A stretch of DNA of 64,000 nucleotides, from NCBI RefSeq assembly GCF_932526225.1, contig NC_064036.1:14253181-14317180 (forward strand), in the 5' to 3' direction. The DNA is from Nematostella vectensis (lineage: Eukaryota > Cnidaria > Anthozoa > Actiniaria > Edwardsiidae). Below the pieces are notes generated by a model, which made no database searches, was not told where the DNA came from, and saw only the letters and a list, made by a program, of their open reading frames with translations. The position numbers and the translations under genes were made by a program. Each line of letters starts with the position of its first letter. Position 1 is the first letter of the stretch. Below are positions 1-13,200 of this stretch, one piece after another.

Positions 1-3000
1 CATGACAGTCCCTGGTAGTGGACAGCCATGACCTGCCATTGAGTAATATGGCAGTCCATAATGGCAAGTCATGGTAGTGTATGGCAAGTTGTGGCAGTCC
101 AGAACAGTCTTAGTGCCATGGGCTGCCATGACTTACCATTGGCGACCATGGATTGCCATGATTACCATGGACTCTAATAACTTGCAACTAACTACCATAA
201 CTTGCCATTGACAACCATGACTACCATGGACTGTCATGACTTGTCATTTACTATCCATGCATGCTTGGTGTAGCAATCGCCCTTTACTTTGGACCATATA
301 CAGTATCATCATGGTGCTACAACTTACATTAGTAATACGGAACCGCTTATGTGGCGGTAATAATGAAGTCATAACCCTAAGTTTGTCAATCTAGTTGATG
401 AATTCTAAAAAAAAAGGCCTCAAAGCCAATGAAAGTTTCATTTATACCTCAAAAAGTGATGAGAGTTTTGGTCAATGTTTCATTGGATGAATCACCACTT
501 CTGCTTTTATGTTCAATTTATGATGGAGGCTAATTATTTTCTCATGATAGATGGTGAATGAGTAAATAAAACGTATAATTATGTGTAGTACCCAACAAAT
601 GAACAGATTCAGCTTATTACCAAGGTGCTAAGTTGGCGAATTCAAATAAAAGAAAGTTTAAAAAGAAAACAAAAAGATCGTCTTGGTAAATACTAAAAGA
701 TTATAAACAAAACTCAAATTGCTACTTATCTCTGGATGTGAAATCATTCATGAAGTCATGACAGTCCCTGGTAGTGGATAGCCATGACCTGCCATTGAGT
801 AATATGGCAGTCCATGGTAGTCAATGGCAAGTCATGGTAGTGTATGGCAAGTTGTGGCAGTCCAGAACAGTCTTAGTGCCATGGGCTGCCATGACTTACC
901 ATTGGCGACCATGGATTGCCATGATTACCATGGACTCTAATAACTTGCAACTAACTACCATAACTTGCCATTGACAACCATGACTACCATGGACTGTCAT
1001 GACTTGTCATTGACTATCCATGTATGCTTGGTGTAGCAATCGCCCTTTACTTTGGACCATATACAGTATCATCATGGTGCTACAACTTACATTAGTAATA
1101 CGGAACCACTTATGTGACGGTAATCATGAAGTCATAACCCTAAGTTTGTCAATCTAGTTGGTGAATTCTAAAAAAAAAAATTAGGCCTCAAAGCTGATGA
1201 AAGTATCATTTATGCCTCAAAAAGTCATGAGAGTTTTGGCCAATGTTTCATTGGATGAATCACCACTTCTGCTTTTATGTTCAATTTATCATGGAGGCTA
1301 ATTATTTTCTCATGATAGATGGTGAATGAGTGAATAAAACTTATAATTATGTGTAGTACCCAAAAGATGAACAGATTCAGCTTATTACCAAGGTGCTAAG
1401 TTGGCGAATTCAAATCAAAGAAAGTTTAAAAAAAAAGATTGTCTTGGTAAATAAAGATTATAAACAGAACTCAAATTGCTACTTATCTCTTGATGTGATA
1501 TCATTCTGACTTCAAGTCATGACAGTCAATGGTAGTGGACTTCCATGACCTGCCATTGAGTAATATGGCAGTCCATGGTAGTCAATGGCAAGTCATGGTA
1601 GTGTATGGCAGTTGTGGCAGTCCAGAACAGTCTTAGTGCCATAGGCTGCCATGACTTACCATTGGCTACCATGGATTGCCATGATTACCATGGACTCTAA
1701 TAACTTGCCACTAACTATGATAACTTGCCATTGACAACCTATGACTACCATGGACTGTCATGATTTGTCATTTACTATCCATGCATGCTTGGTGTAGCAA
1801 TCGCCCTTTTCTTTGTGACTATATATCATGGTGCTACAACTTACGTTAGTGATAAAGATCGGCTATATGTGATGGTAATCATCAAGTCATAACCCTAAGT
1901 TTGTCCATCTTGTTGGTGAATTCTAAAAAAATTAGGCCTCAAGACTTCGAAAGTGTATAGTTTATACATTCAAAATTCATGAGAGTTTTGGTCAATGTTT
2001 TATTGGATGAATCACCACTTCTGCTTTTATCTTCAATTCATCATGGAGGCTAATTATTTTCTCATGACAGATGGTAAATGAGTAGGGAAAACTTATAATT
2101 ATGTGTAGTACCCAAGAAATGAACAGAATCAGCTTATTACCAATGTGCTAAGTTGGCGAATTCAAATCAAAGAAAGTTTAAAAAGAAAACAAAAGATCGT
2201 CTTGGTAAATACTAAAAGATTATAAACAAAACTCAAATTGCTACTTATCTCTGGATGTGAAATCATTCTTTAAGTCATGACAGTCCCTGGTAGTGGACAG
2301 CCATGACCTGCCATTGAGTAATATGGCAGTCCATAATGGCAAGTCATGGTAGTGTATGGCAAGTTGTTGCAATCCGGAACAGTCTAAGTGCCATGGGCTG
2401 CCATGACTTACCATGCTACCATGGATTGCCATGATTACCATGGACTCTAATAACTTGCAACTAACTACCAAAACTTGCCATTGACAACCATGAACTTTCA
2501 TGACTTGTCATTGACTATCCATGATGCATGCTTGGTGTAGCAATTGCCCTTTACTTTGGACCATATACAGTATCATGGTGCTACAACTTACATTAGTAAT
2601 ACGGAACCGCTTATGTGAAGGTAATCATGAAGTCATAACCCTAAGTTTGTCAATCTAGTTGGTGAATTCTAAAAAAAATTAGGCCTCAAAGCCGATGAAA
2701 GTATCATTTATTCCTCAAAAAGTCATGAGAGTTTTGGTCAATGTTTCATTGGATGAATCACCACTTCTGCTTTTATGTTCAATTTATCATGGAAGCTAAT
2801 TATTTTCTCATGATAGATGGTGAATGAGTAAATAAAACTTATAATTATGTGTAGTACCCGAAAAATGAACAGATTCAGCTTATTACCAAGGTGCTAAGTT
2901 GGCAAATTCAAATCAAATAAAGTTTAAAAAGAAAAAAAATATTGTCTCTGCAAATACTAAAAGATTATAAACAGAACTCAAATTGCTAATTATCTCCAGA

Positions 3001-3705
3001 TGTGAAATTGTTATTTAAATCATGACAGTCCATGGTAGTTAATGGCAAGTTATGAATACTATGACAGCTCATGGCAGACAATGGCAAATCATGTTAGTCA
3101 TCAATGGAAAGTCATGGTAGTGGACTACCATGACTTGCCATTGAGTACTATGGCAGTCCATGGTAGACAATGGCAAGTCATGGTAGTGTATGGCAAGTTG
3201 TGGCAGTCCAGAACAGTCTTAGTGCCATGGGCTGCCATGACTTACCATTGGCTACCATGGATTGCCATGATTAAAACTACCATAACTTGCCATTGACAAC
3301 CATGACTACCATGGACTGGCATGACTTGTCATTGACTATCCATGCATGCTTGGTGTAGCAACTGCACTTTACTTTGTAACTATATATCATGGTGCTACAA
3401 CTTACATTAGTGATACGGAACTGCTATATGTGACAGTAATCATGAAGTCATAACCCTAAGTTTGTCCATCTAGTTGGTGAATTTAAAAAAAAATTACTAA
3501 AAGATTATGAACAGAACTCAAATTGCTATTTATTTCCGGATGTCCATTGTATGCAATGGAAAGTAAGGCAGTCCATGGTAGTGGACTACCCTGACTTGCC
3601 ATTGAGAACTATGGTAGTCCATGGTAGACAAATGGCAAGTCATGGTAGTCAATGGCAAGTCATGGTAGTCATGCAATGAAAAGTCATGGCAGTCCATAAT
3701 AGTGT
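1..3705. repeat. Satellite array, ~755-bp unit, about 4.7 copies
   Basis: Units begin with CATGACAGTC at 1, 757, 1518, 2276 and 3021, so the period is 745-761 bp. The array is cut by the left edge of the window, and the last unit is truncated (its middle is missing) and decays by about 3705. Each unit has a ~270-bp part made of a short word in both orientations (CTTGCCATTGACTACCATG and its reverse complement) and a ~480-bp AT-rich part shared by all copies. Short open frames here (for example 774-974 and 3042-3296) are by-products of the repeat. No gene is seen. Confidence 0.95.
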
Positions 3706-3848
3706 GGCTTAATTTATTATAACAAGAGAGACATTGGTTTGCGGACAAATACCCCAGAAATTTCCTATCCTTTTTATAGTTGAATTAGTGGGAAGGTATC
3801 CTTTATCAGTTGTTAATATTTAAGAAAGCTTACTTCTAATTATAAGTA

Positions 3849-4453
3849 CAGTCAAAGCTCTCCGAGCGACCGCTCTCGTAAGCGACCAGCTCCGATAACG
3901 ACCATGATCACAAATCACCGATTGAATTGTCACAAAAACTCTGTAATTCTTAGCTCTCGTAAGCGACCAAATTATTGGTGGGACCAGTTAACGACCAAAA
4001 TTTCAAACCACCAACTGAGATTTTCTTTTATTTTTAAGCTCTCGTAAGCGACCACAATGATTTTTTGCTTTACAACATCAGTCAACACCTGATAAACATC
4101 ATATCAAATGCATGCTGAAATCACATATAAAGCGGAAATGTTGTGATGTTTCACAAAAGCTGCCTTTCCAGTAGGCAACCATTGAAGAGTTTCATAATTA
4201 CAATTTTCTAACTTTGATTTTAACCATGGGATTGACATTTCTTTGTCTCCAGAATATGTATAAATGCAAGGAAAATCAAGCAATAAACCAAAATATTACA
4301 GCGCTGTTATTATCTCTTCAATTTTTAGATTCCATTTTAATTAAGCTCTCGTAAGCGACCAACACCTGTTGTTCAAGCTCTCGTAAAAGACCAGCTCCGT
4401 TAACGACCACAATTCTCAGTTCCCAAGGTGGTCGCTTACGAGAACTTCAACTG
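3849..4453. mobile_element. MITE with TA target duplication, pogo/Tigger-like ends
   Basis: The left end CAGTCAAAGCTCTC matches the reverse complement of the right end, which reads CAGTTGAAGTTCTC, over about 25 bp with mismatches. Both ends are flanked by TA (3847-3848 and 4454-4455). Inside, the subterminal word GCTCTCGTAAGCGACCA recurs at about 3870, 3953, 4039, 4343 and 4374. Tc1/mariner-pogo elements insert at TA and often start CAGT, so this is probably a non-autonomous member. No transposase is present. Confidence 0.75.
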
Positions 4454-5120
4454 TACTTTGCTGTATACTTCTGTGCTGGAAAAATGTCAACACAAGGAAT
4501 TTTCATTGCTCCGACGAAAACCTAATATCAAAGGCGAACCAGAATAACAATCAGTCCCTCGTGATACTTCGGGAAAATAATAATTTGAAGTTGTGTCTTG
4601 ACTGTTTCGTCAATAAAGCTTATAATAAGTGAAGTCTTACGAGTCTTACTTTACTTACCTTCTTTCAAATTCCATTGTTTATCCTTCTATCCATCGTTTG
4701 TACATCTTTATATTATAGTGTGTCGATCTTTCTTGGTTTTCACGACGAAAAAAAAGGCAAAACATTTGCCAAACCACCGTGTTGGCTGATGGCCGCGAGT
4801 TGCAAGAGCAAAACGCGCGAAAAATAGACGCAGGGTTCCCGTGAGTGAAAACACAAAAATAAAAAAAGTCAAATCATTGTAGGTTTTTACTGTAGCTGTC
4901 AGGGTTTTATTAAAAAAAAAAAAAATAGCAATCCCGCATAGCGCAAAAGTGTATTCATTTTTAATTATTTTACTGAAGAGACGTATTGCTAAATTAACCC
5001 AAATGATGTGCTGACAGGCAACCACGGTCAGAAATCATAGAACTCTCGACCTCAACATGGTGATCTCTCTAACGCTAATTAAATATATCACATATGACAT
5101 ATCTTAAATGATATGCGCTA

Positions 5121-5430
5121 GCTCAACGTGGACCATGTAAACCATGTGTGCTTAGTTTTACCCGGTCCTCGTAAACCACGTAAGGCTTGTTTTTACCCGG
5201 TCCTCGTAAACCACGTACGGTTTGTTCTATCCGGTCCTCGTAAACCGAAGTGTGTATCATCACTGAAATTAAAACGCCTTTAAACACCATAAATCAGTCT
5301 ATTTATATACTTTCACTATATATAGTTTTGAATTACGTGGTAATAACCTATTTTACGTACATTTCTGACCGGTCCTCCTAAGTCGGTCTCAGGTCATGGT
5401 CCTCGTAAACCACCATCGGTGCGTATGTGT
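5121..5430. repeat. Minisatellite/short element with GGTCCTCGTAAACC repeats
   Basis: The word CGGTCCTCGTAAACC occurs at about 5161, 5204 and 5235, 31-43 bp apart, with a diverged first copy (GGACCATGTAAACC) at about 5129 and a further copy near 5396-5412. Together they could be subterminal repeats of a small DNA element, but I could not fix its ends. The stretch 4456-5120 before it holds nothing I can name. Confidence 0.6.
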
Positions 5431-5438
5431 GCACACGC

Positions 5439-6429
5439 ATAAATTAAAGGGGAGGGAGATTTAAGTGCCCATTTAGGGTTAAACCCTGGGTTAAACCATT
5501 TTCAGAAACCTTCACAAGGTGAGGTTTTCTTTTAGTTTTCCCTTTGCTTTTGGATTGTGTTTGTTCGTGCCCCCCCCCCCCCCCCCCTTATCCCCATTAT
5601 ATTGCGTCAAAGCAGTACTTGCTGTACAACTTTAGCTGCCACTATGCTGGTAATTTACCTGTGAAATTGTCGTAGAAAGTACAATAAATATGAGTGTATT
5701 TAACTATGAGAATAATTAAAAATAATTTGTTCATGGATAAACTGTTTTGTTGAGTTCAGAGCAGTTTTTTGTCCGCGCACTCGTTCTTAGTTTGTTTTGC
5801 TAGTTTTTTTTTTAAAGCCGCGCTAGAGAGCTGGGCAAGTGTAAGCAAATTTCAAAAGGGAGTATTTGAATCAATTATTTAGGCAAACTTTGACATAATA
5901 GACTCGATAATGTCGTAGAACACGTTTCAAGGTTACTACAAATTTCTTCGTTATTCTCGTTTTTCTCGCATTTTCTCATCAGTTTCAAGCTAAAAAAAGT
6001 CACGCGCGCGTAAATTGTTTCCCACCAATTGATTTTCCCGCCTAAAGTGTGAAGTTCCCGGGTGACCGTGCGCGCGCCTTACAACCGAATCGCTGAGCTG
6101 AGTAACAGGTTATGTCCTAACACCCTACACTGGCAACGTCTATTTATAGATTGCTTCATTATTACACTTACTTGATGCTGCCAAAATCCCCTTTCATTTA
6201 ATTATGAAAGGGGTGTAAGGGGGGAGGGGCGAAAACCGCACAGAAAAACGCTAAAAAACGCCAATAACCGTAAACCGCGTAGTCTAGAGAAACCGCAATA
6301 CCGCGTGCTGAATGGTATAGGTTCATGCAAACCTATCTACTTTGCTGCCTTAACGACAAAATGGTCGAAGGGTATTTCTTTTACTACTGCTAGTATCGTT
6401 CTTTTCATCATCATTTTTTTTGCATTTAT
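5439..6429. repeat. ~990-bp dispersed repeat, copy 1
   Basis: It is nearly identical to 26988-27979 in the same orientation, with only scattered single-base differences and small homopolymer changes. It starts ATAAATTA and ends GCATTTAT, giving a six-base inverted end (ATAAAT). Contents include a poly-C run at about 5571-5587, a palindromic TTTAGGGTTAAACCC, and AATAAA near 5682. No coding frame is seen. The class is unknown. The near-identity implies recent mobility or gene conversion. Confidence 0.9.
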
Positions 6430-7078
6430 CTTTGCTTGACCAGTTGACGTGGCGTTATTTGTTTGAGCATGCGTACTGAGTTCTTAGGCGAAAAAGCAGT
6501 TTGACTAGTTTATGAATGAGTTAGTTTATTAAATGAGTTAGTTTAAGTTGAGTTACACGTCAGCTAGTGGGAGGGATTTTTAGTGTCTGTACACTGTAAA
6601 CGAGAACACTTCACGGCAATGCTCTGGCTGGTTGGTAAGGACTTCTCCTTCTGGCCATGTAGAAGCTATCGGAAGATGTCACCATATTTGATTGGGTTGT
6701 ATTGATGCACACAGACGAAGAACGGGAATACAATAGAACAATGAGGGTAATCTAGCCAATCCTGTTAGGCCTTACGAGCGGACTTCTACACTTTTTTCCT
6801 TCGGTTGGCGTTCCCGATAGGAGATTTTCCTTCACTATCTTCCAAAGTGCTCGAAGTCAATCATACAGCAGACCCCCCGCTAGCCAAGCGATAGCTCTAC
6901 CAACATTGGGACCATTGGTACTAGCGGTACAATAAAGAAGACGGTCAACCCTTGCCCAGTGTTTACGATCCCGGAGCGGCCTCCCCTTCCATCGAAACAC
7001 CCCTTGTAACAGTGATATATGGCATTTGCGATGTCCCTCCCTACGCCGATGAAAGTTTAAGAATATCCGTGAATTGCC
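6430..7078 (+). other. Decayed sequence upstream of RT ORF
   Basis: There is no intact frame. In the last ~60 bases, short stretches in other frames lead towards the downstream reverse transcriptase ORF, which suggests a decayed 5' part (the endonuclease would be expected here). The 5' limit of the retroelement is not visible. Confidence 0.35.
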
Positions 7079-8788
7079 GTGAAGTGTTCTCGTTTAAGGG
7101 AGTGTGTGTCAGCTAAGGAGAAGTTTTATAAGAACAAGGTTGTAGCATTAAAGGACTCAAACGTATCTAAATGGTGGGGAAGTGTCAAAAGTCTGGGAGG
7201 GCTCACTGACACGTATGAGTGGTGGCATCAGTTAATTGATAGTGACACTCCTACCCTTGAGGCCCTTTGTGGGAAGTTCAATGAGTTTCTCTACTCATTG
7301 ACTGCTAACTTTGCACCACTAGAGGTACCTGTGGAACCAATACCATTCCCTGTGCCTGAGGACCTTCTCATAACTCCTAGACTTGTTTATCAAGCTTTGA
7401 ATAACATCCAAATCAAGAAATCCCCTGGTCCAGATCCTGTGCCAAATAGAATATGGAAGGAATTTGCGTTTGAACTGTCACCGGTTGTCTGCGACCTGTA
7501 TAACTCTTCGCTGAGAGAGGGATGCGTACCAGATCAGCTGAAGGAATCAATCATCCGCCCTATCCCTAAGTGTTCTCCACCCAAGAAACCACAGGATGAC
7601 TTAAGGCCCATAACGTTAACATCTCAGCTCGCCAAGGTCCTTGAAGGATTCACCCTACAGTCTCTATTTAAGCAAGTAATTGATAAGTTGGACTCTAGGC
7701 AGTTTTCTTTGAAAGGAAAATCCACCACTCAAGCATTAATTTATTGTCTGCATACAATACTTGAGTCTTTAGACAGAGGCGAGAATTATATTCGTATATT
7801 TTTTGCCGATTTTTCGAAAGGTTATGACTTAGTAGACCACAATGTATTGGTGCAAGAGCTTGACCTTCTGGCCGTAGATGCCCATCTTAAGCAATGGGTG
7901 AGTGCATTTCTTACTGCTAGACCTCAAAGAGTCATGATCAATGGGGTTTTGTCTGAGTATGTACGTCCCCATGGGGGTATCCCTCAGGGCACTAAAATCG
8001 CGCCTCTCTTATTTGCCGTCTTAGTAAACAGATTAGTAGATAACTGGCCGTATAGGGTAAAATATGTTGATGATACCACTATTTATGAGGCTGTACCAAG
8101 ATGCTCGCCTAGTTACCTTCCTTTTATCGCAAATGAAATCTGTGGGTTTGCAACACAACGCGGCATGCGATTAAATCCTAGCAAGTGTAGGGAGCTAGTA
8201 ATTAATTTCCTAAAATATCAACCATCTCCCACATGTGCACTCAATTTAATGGGCTCAACTATCAAAAGGGTTACCTGCTACAAGTTTCTTGGAGTTTTCA
8301 TTAGTCATGACCTGTCTTGGAATAATCATGTAGAACACGTGTTCAGTAAGGCAAATAAGCGCCTGTACGCGTTAAGACTTCTCAAAAAGGCTGGCTTATC
8401 AGTACATGATTTGTGTACTATTTATTGCGCGCTCATAAGGTCTGTACTCGAGTATGCGTCGCCGGTGTGGGCTGCTCTACCGGAATACCTATCTGAGCAC
8501 CTGGAGTCTATACAGAAAAGAGCTTTAAAAATCATTCTAAGGCACGAATATACGAGCTATAGTAGTGCCCTTGCCTCAACGTCTCTCCAATTGTTGTCTG
8601 AGAGAAGGGATGAAGCATGTCGGAAATTTATGGCAAGAGCTAAAACTGTTGAACCCTTAAAATCTGTGGTTAATAACATGACAACTGTCCAACATGGATA
8701 TAATTTAAGATCAGGAAATGAGAAAATAATAGGACCGCAAGCTAAAACTGGTAGGTTTAGAGATTTTGTGACTGTACGCTATTGTTAG
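7079..8788 (+). CDS. Non-LTR retrotransposon reverse transcriptase (CR1/L2/jockey-like), 5'-truncated
   Basis: This 569-codon open frame encodes an RNA-directed DNA polymerase of a LINE-type element. Visible landmarks in order are the N-terminal SPGPDPVPNRIWK block, the LRPITLTSQLAKVLE block, motif A FADFSKGYDLVDH, motif B HGGIPQGTKIAPLLFAV, motif C KYVDDTTIYEA with both catalytic Asp, and the RLNPSKCREL block. A C-terminal extension of about 200 residues (KRLYALRLLKKAGLS onward) is typical of CR1/L2/jockey clades. The frame opens at GTG with a stop just upstream, and no apurinic endonuclease domain is visible, so the copy is 5'-truncated, the usual state of LINE insertions. The frame itself has no internal stop, so the insertion is fairly young. 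The clade is not certain. Confidence 0.9.
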   Translation: MKCSRLRECVSAKEKFYKNKVVALKDSNVSKWWGSVKSLGGLTDTYEWWHQLIDSDTPTLEALCGKFNEFLYSLTANFAPLEVPVEPIPFPVPEDLLITPRLVYQALNNIQIKKSPGPDPVPNRIWKEFAFELSPVVCDLYNSSLREGCVPDQLKESIIRPIPKCSPPKKPQDDLRPITLTSQLAKVLEGFTLQSLFKQVIDKLDSRQFSLKGKSTTQALIYCLHTILESLDRGENYIRIFFADFSKGYDLVDHNVLVQELDLLAVDAHLKQWVSAFLTARPQRVMINGVLSEYVRPHGGIPQGTKIAPLLFAVLVNRLVDNWPYRVKYVDDTTIYEAVPRCSPSYLPFIANEICGFATQRGMRLNPSKCRELVINFLKYQPSPTCALNLMGSTIKRVTCYKFLGVFISHDLSWNNHVEHVFSKANKRLYALRLLKKAGLSVHDLCTIYCALIRSVLEYASPVWAALPEYLSEHLESIQKRALKIILRHEYTSYSSALASTSLQLLSERRDEACRKFMARAKTVEPLKSVVNNMTTVQHGYNLRSGNEKIIGPQAKTGRFRDFVTVRYC

Positions 8789-8856
8789 TTTCTGTGTGAC
8801 GACCTCTCACTTGTAATTCAGCCATGATAGCTGCAATGGTGTAGAAATAAGCATAT

Positions 8857-8876
8857 ATTATTATTATTATTATTAT
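8857..8876 (+). repeat. (ATT)n tail of the RT element
   Basis: A short ATT microsatellite lies ~70 bp after the RT stop. Simple-repeat 3' tails are usual in CR1/L2-type LINEs, so it probably marks the 3' end of the insertion. Confidence 0.55.
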
Positions 8877-8889
8877 CAACTTCTTAATA

Positions 8890-9309
8890 TTATTTTTTTT
8901 CTCTAAAATAAACACATGAACTATTTTTAGATCGCGCACATTTCAACTTAGTTCAGTTGACTTTTCTTTTCTCTAAGCGCGAAAGTGTGCTTTATTAAGC
9001 AAACGAGAACAAAAACAACCTAAAAGCGGCGATACGTACGAAAGATTTTAATATGCACGTGCGCGAGTGAGCAAATGAGAACAAAAGGTAGCCTGCGTAG
9101 CAAGCGCAAAGGGCTGGGGAAGATGTAGTGCACACCTGGGACTCTGTTTGCGCTCGACATGATAGTTGAGCTGTGAATTGACGTTTATTAATAGAAAAGT
9201 TCATCATAAGTGTTCATCCCTAGTCCTTTCGTTTACGATGTATTACGATGACGTAATACACGTGAATATAGCGTTGCCCCCTAGACAACTTGACCAAGTT
9301 TGATAGTCT
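8890..9309. other. Non-coding stretch
   Basis: No gene is seen. It contains GTAGCCTGCGTAGCAAGCG near 9089, probably a repeat terminus, and a degenerate TGACGTCA-type motif (GATGACGTAATACACGTGA) near 9246 related to the arrays at 28.9-29.4 and 31.9-32.2 kb. Confidence 0.5.
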
Positions 9310-9405
9310 GAGCCTTGGCATGTTCTTAGCATGTTCTTAAAATTTGGTGAAATCTCAGGCTGGACGTTCTTATAAAAAAGTTTCTTATAAAAAAAGGGTG
9401 TAGCC
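9310..9405 (+). repeat. Dispersed repeat, matches 63803-63905
   Basis: Both copies contain GGCATGTTCTTA, then GAAATCTCA, TGGACGTTCTTAT and an A-rich run ending in GTGTA, in the same order and strand. Identity looks about 80% by eye. No coding content is seen. The class is unknown. Confidence 0.7.
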
Positions 9406-9530
9406 TGAAATTCCCTTCTTGAGATATTAATTTTTCTAGTTTTGTTGATGTCATCAATTACGTCATATCACCAGACTTTAGTGTTGCACCCCAAACGATA
9501 ACAAGTCCAAATCACTTGGATCTCGTGAAT

Positions 9531-9761
<231 letters not shown>

Positions 9762-9812
9762 CACCGCTCTACTTTCGAGTATTGAGCACTTTCTATGAAA
9801 GCCTTCAACCAT

Positions 9813-9914
<102 letters not shown>

Positions 9915-10253
9915 GTGGACTCGTGGATGACTTGTGACTGGCTAGTGATTCGCGGTGGCTCGCGGCTCTTGGATTCACGATATTTTTTAAAATAAGATTT
10001 GCAACAATTTCTGTAAAGACACCGCTGCAGAATGTAGTGCGCACGCCGCAGCCTCTAATTTCCGGCGGGAAATTGCCGGGCGCCCGCCCCTATTAAATTG
10101 TTTAGCAAACCAGTTTCCGGCCGCGAAATTTAAAAAAAATAAGAAGTACACAAAAAAATAAGCCTGAAAAGTATACAACACCAAGATATTGAAATTTTCT
10201 ATCTCTGAAATTTTGCACCACCTTCTTTACGGCCTGCACCAAAATCGAAAATA

Positions 10254-13200
10254 ATGGATAAGCATCGAATGTCGTATCGGCAGACCTTCGTGGTCGCCAT
10301 GATAGTTGTTTTGGTTGTAGCCTCGCTGGGTTTCGTTCATGCAAACGACGATGCACAACACTGTATGATGAGTTGCAAAACTAGAAACGGGAAAGGATGC
10401 ATTGGTCGACTTTACCAGCTTTCCGAGGAGTTTAGTCGTGTCTCTAAGTTGCCGGTAGGTTCGCATGTTTGCCGGCGACATTGGGATATGTTACGAAAAA
10501 GCAACTTGCGCTGCTCATGTCCCATGCACGATAAACAACAGCCCTCGAACAAGCAACCTATTCCAAGTCGTTTTTATCCGGTATTTGACGAGATTGGGCT
10601 AACAGTGGCAGGATACCAGCCTGGTACTCGGTGGTGTTACCGGTGCAAGTTGCTCGCCTATAAGAAATTTGAAAGCCGTCCTCAAACAAGTAGAAAACCA
10701 GTCGAGGTAAGTGTATATTTTTATTCGGGAAAACAACCACTCCTCTGCAGTGCCTCTTCGCTGTAAATTGCTATGTATTTCTTCCTGTATTTTCAATCTG
10801 TTTAACAAAATATAAAAACGAGTACATAGAAAAGGCTTGAACATTCTTTTGTTCTTTTTATTATGAAAAAGCAAATAGTAGTACATCCACCATCAGCAAA
10901 GAACAACAACTACAAAAGGTTTGTTTATTTGTACATTCTGAAGAAACACAAATTATCTATAAAATTCAGTTCGCCTTTCTTTTTGTTTTTGTGGATAAAA
11001 ATACTTTATCAATTATTGAGTAGTAGTGCAAACAATATTATTGCATTTGTTAAAAAAGAAATATTTTTTTTTACAATTTGTAAAAATTCTGACAATTAAG
11101 CTTTTTGACAAGTTTTTTCCCACCAAGCCAATTCATATAAAATTATTAATTTTCTATGAGAGAATGAAAGGAATTCCTTAATTTAGAATATGTGGAATAG
11201 AATAAGACAAGAAACATTTTGTTATTGAGGAGCTAGGGTGGGCTGGGATATTTAAGGCAAATTTTCAGAACTATCTTTGGACCCTCCCCTAATATCTAAT
11301 AGAAAACCTTTGACTCCCCCTTAACAATAATTTAGAAAACAGGTATGACCCCTCCCCATTTGACCCACCCACAACAGAAAACCTGCACCCCAAAAGATGA
11401 TACATTTTGCAAATTATTGTACTTTATTTTAGATAGTTTGTTTATTTTGTTTTCCATTTTGACTGTTTTGTAAATTTCAGATATTTCAGTTTACGGGATC
11501 CCCTATTCTACACCTCCACGAAAGTATGCAAGATATATCTATGTCAGCACCTACCATATCCCAACTGGATCAAACAAAGCAACAATTTGGAAGGCTGTTT
11601 TCAAGACTTGAAGCTCTAGCAGACATATGTGACATTCATCTCCTGGAAACATGGAAAGAGCTGCAAACTCCCCTAGGTACCATCAAAATTGCCCCAAATG
11701 GCAGCGTGTTAATGGATAGTCAAGTATGGGACCAAATAAAGACAACAATCAAAGAACTTGATGAATTGGATGAAGGTACAGCTGTATGATAAAATATATC
11801 TGCATGCTCTAATATTTATAATAGCTTTATCGATCAGCACCGATGTGGCTGATCAGTGTTCAACCCCAGTGATGGATCAAGCCCAACTAAAACTGCAAAT
11901 AATTTATTCAATAATTTATTGTCATTGCTATCAACAGGTAATTCACTGGGCCAACAAGTGCAACAATTTCAGATGGCTCTATACCATCATGCCCTCAGTA
12001 GTGAAGCCCCATTATATGAGCCAGCAGCAATGAAAGCGTTCACACAAAAACACTCTCCAGGTCTGATTGAAATGCTTTTAAGTTCAATAACAAGGGAGGA
12101 CTCCAGACTCTCAGATGAACATCAAGCTGTACAGGAGCAAAGAACTGTTGTTCTCCTTCACACACTGGCATATTTCAGGTACCTTAAATGCTCCATTAAG
12201 ACCCACCTCCCTAACCTCCAATTTCTTTTCCTTTCTAAAAACCCTCTAGAGGCTAAATTTTGTAATAAGCTCCCCCTTTCTATCTGCTCCAATTTCATAA
12301 TTGGGCCTAGGTATGTTCAATAGCATGCTTTATACTATAATTCAATGTATACAAGCTGCACACTACCAGCACACTAGTGTTTTGTTCTTTTTTAAATGAC
12401 ACAAATTTATTTTACCAGGTCTCAGAAAGCTTCCACCCTACAAAAGGATGAAGGGCTATTCCTACAACATCATGGTGCCTCTAGGACAGCAATCAATTCA
12501 GGAAGGATACTTGGTTTCAGTACAAGTCCTAGAAATATTGATTCTCACAAGAAAGCACTAATAACAAAATATCCAGACATACTGATGAGAAAGGTTATCC
12601 TGGCAACAGAGGTGAGATTAGTGTGGTACAAATTTTTATTTTAGTAAATAGTGAATAAGAGAATAATAAGAACAATACTTGAGAATAAGCAAGAACCATT
12701 TCAATTTAAACAAGCCAGTGGGATAACTGATGCTTAAATTTCTTTAAAATTTTCAGAAAGGATTCCTAATTTTACAACTGTTGGATGACTTCCATAATAT
12801 TTTGACTGTTAGACTACCAACAAATCTGAAGCTATCATTAGCTACGCACATGGCTAGTGGCCTACTGGACATCCATCCTTCAATTCCTGCTGTTCCTATT
12901 CCTACAAGACACATACAAAACACAGCCAAGTGATTGTGAAGATAGGGAATAAAAAAAAAATATGCAGAGGAGGAATTGTTCTAGACTACATAAAAGAGTT
13001 GTTTCAAAGACCAGTGTTATCAAGAATGTACTTGGAAACAAATCACCAATGCATTTCACCAAAATACATCCAACAACAACTAAAGGAATTGAGGTATTCT
13101 ATGGATTTTAATGTAGTTATTTACAGGTCAGCAATCCATACAAGAAAAATACTGTTTTCTCTTCTTAAAAAATGTTTTAATATTGACACTTCCTAAATAT

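Noticed and set aside
1-3705. CRISPR array
   Set aside because: Units are ~755 bp with diverged internal words and no short direct repeats with unique spacers. The genome is eukaryotic.
4598-5025. Small ORFs on both strands (63 and 105 codons)
   Set aside because: Low-complexity hydrophobic translations of AT-rich DNA with no support.
5439-6429. ~990-bp repeat as a Helitron or LTR
   Set aside because: No CTRR end with hairpin, no TG...CA ends, no target duplication seen.
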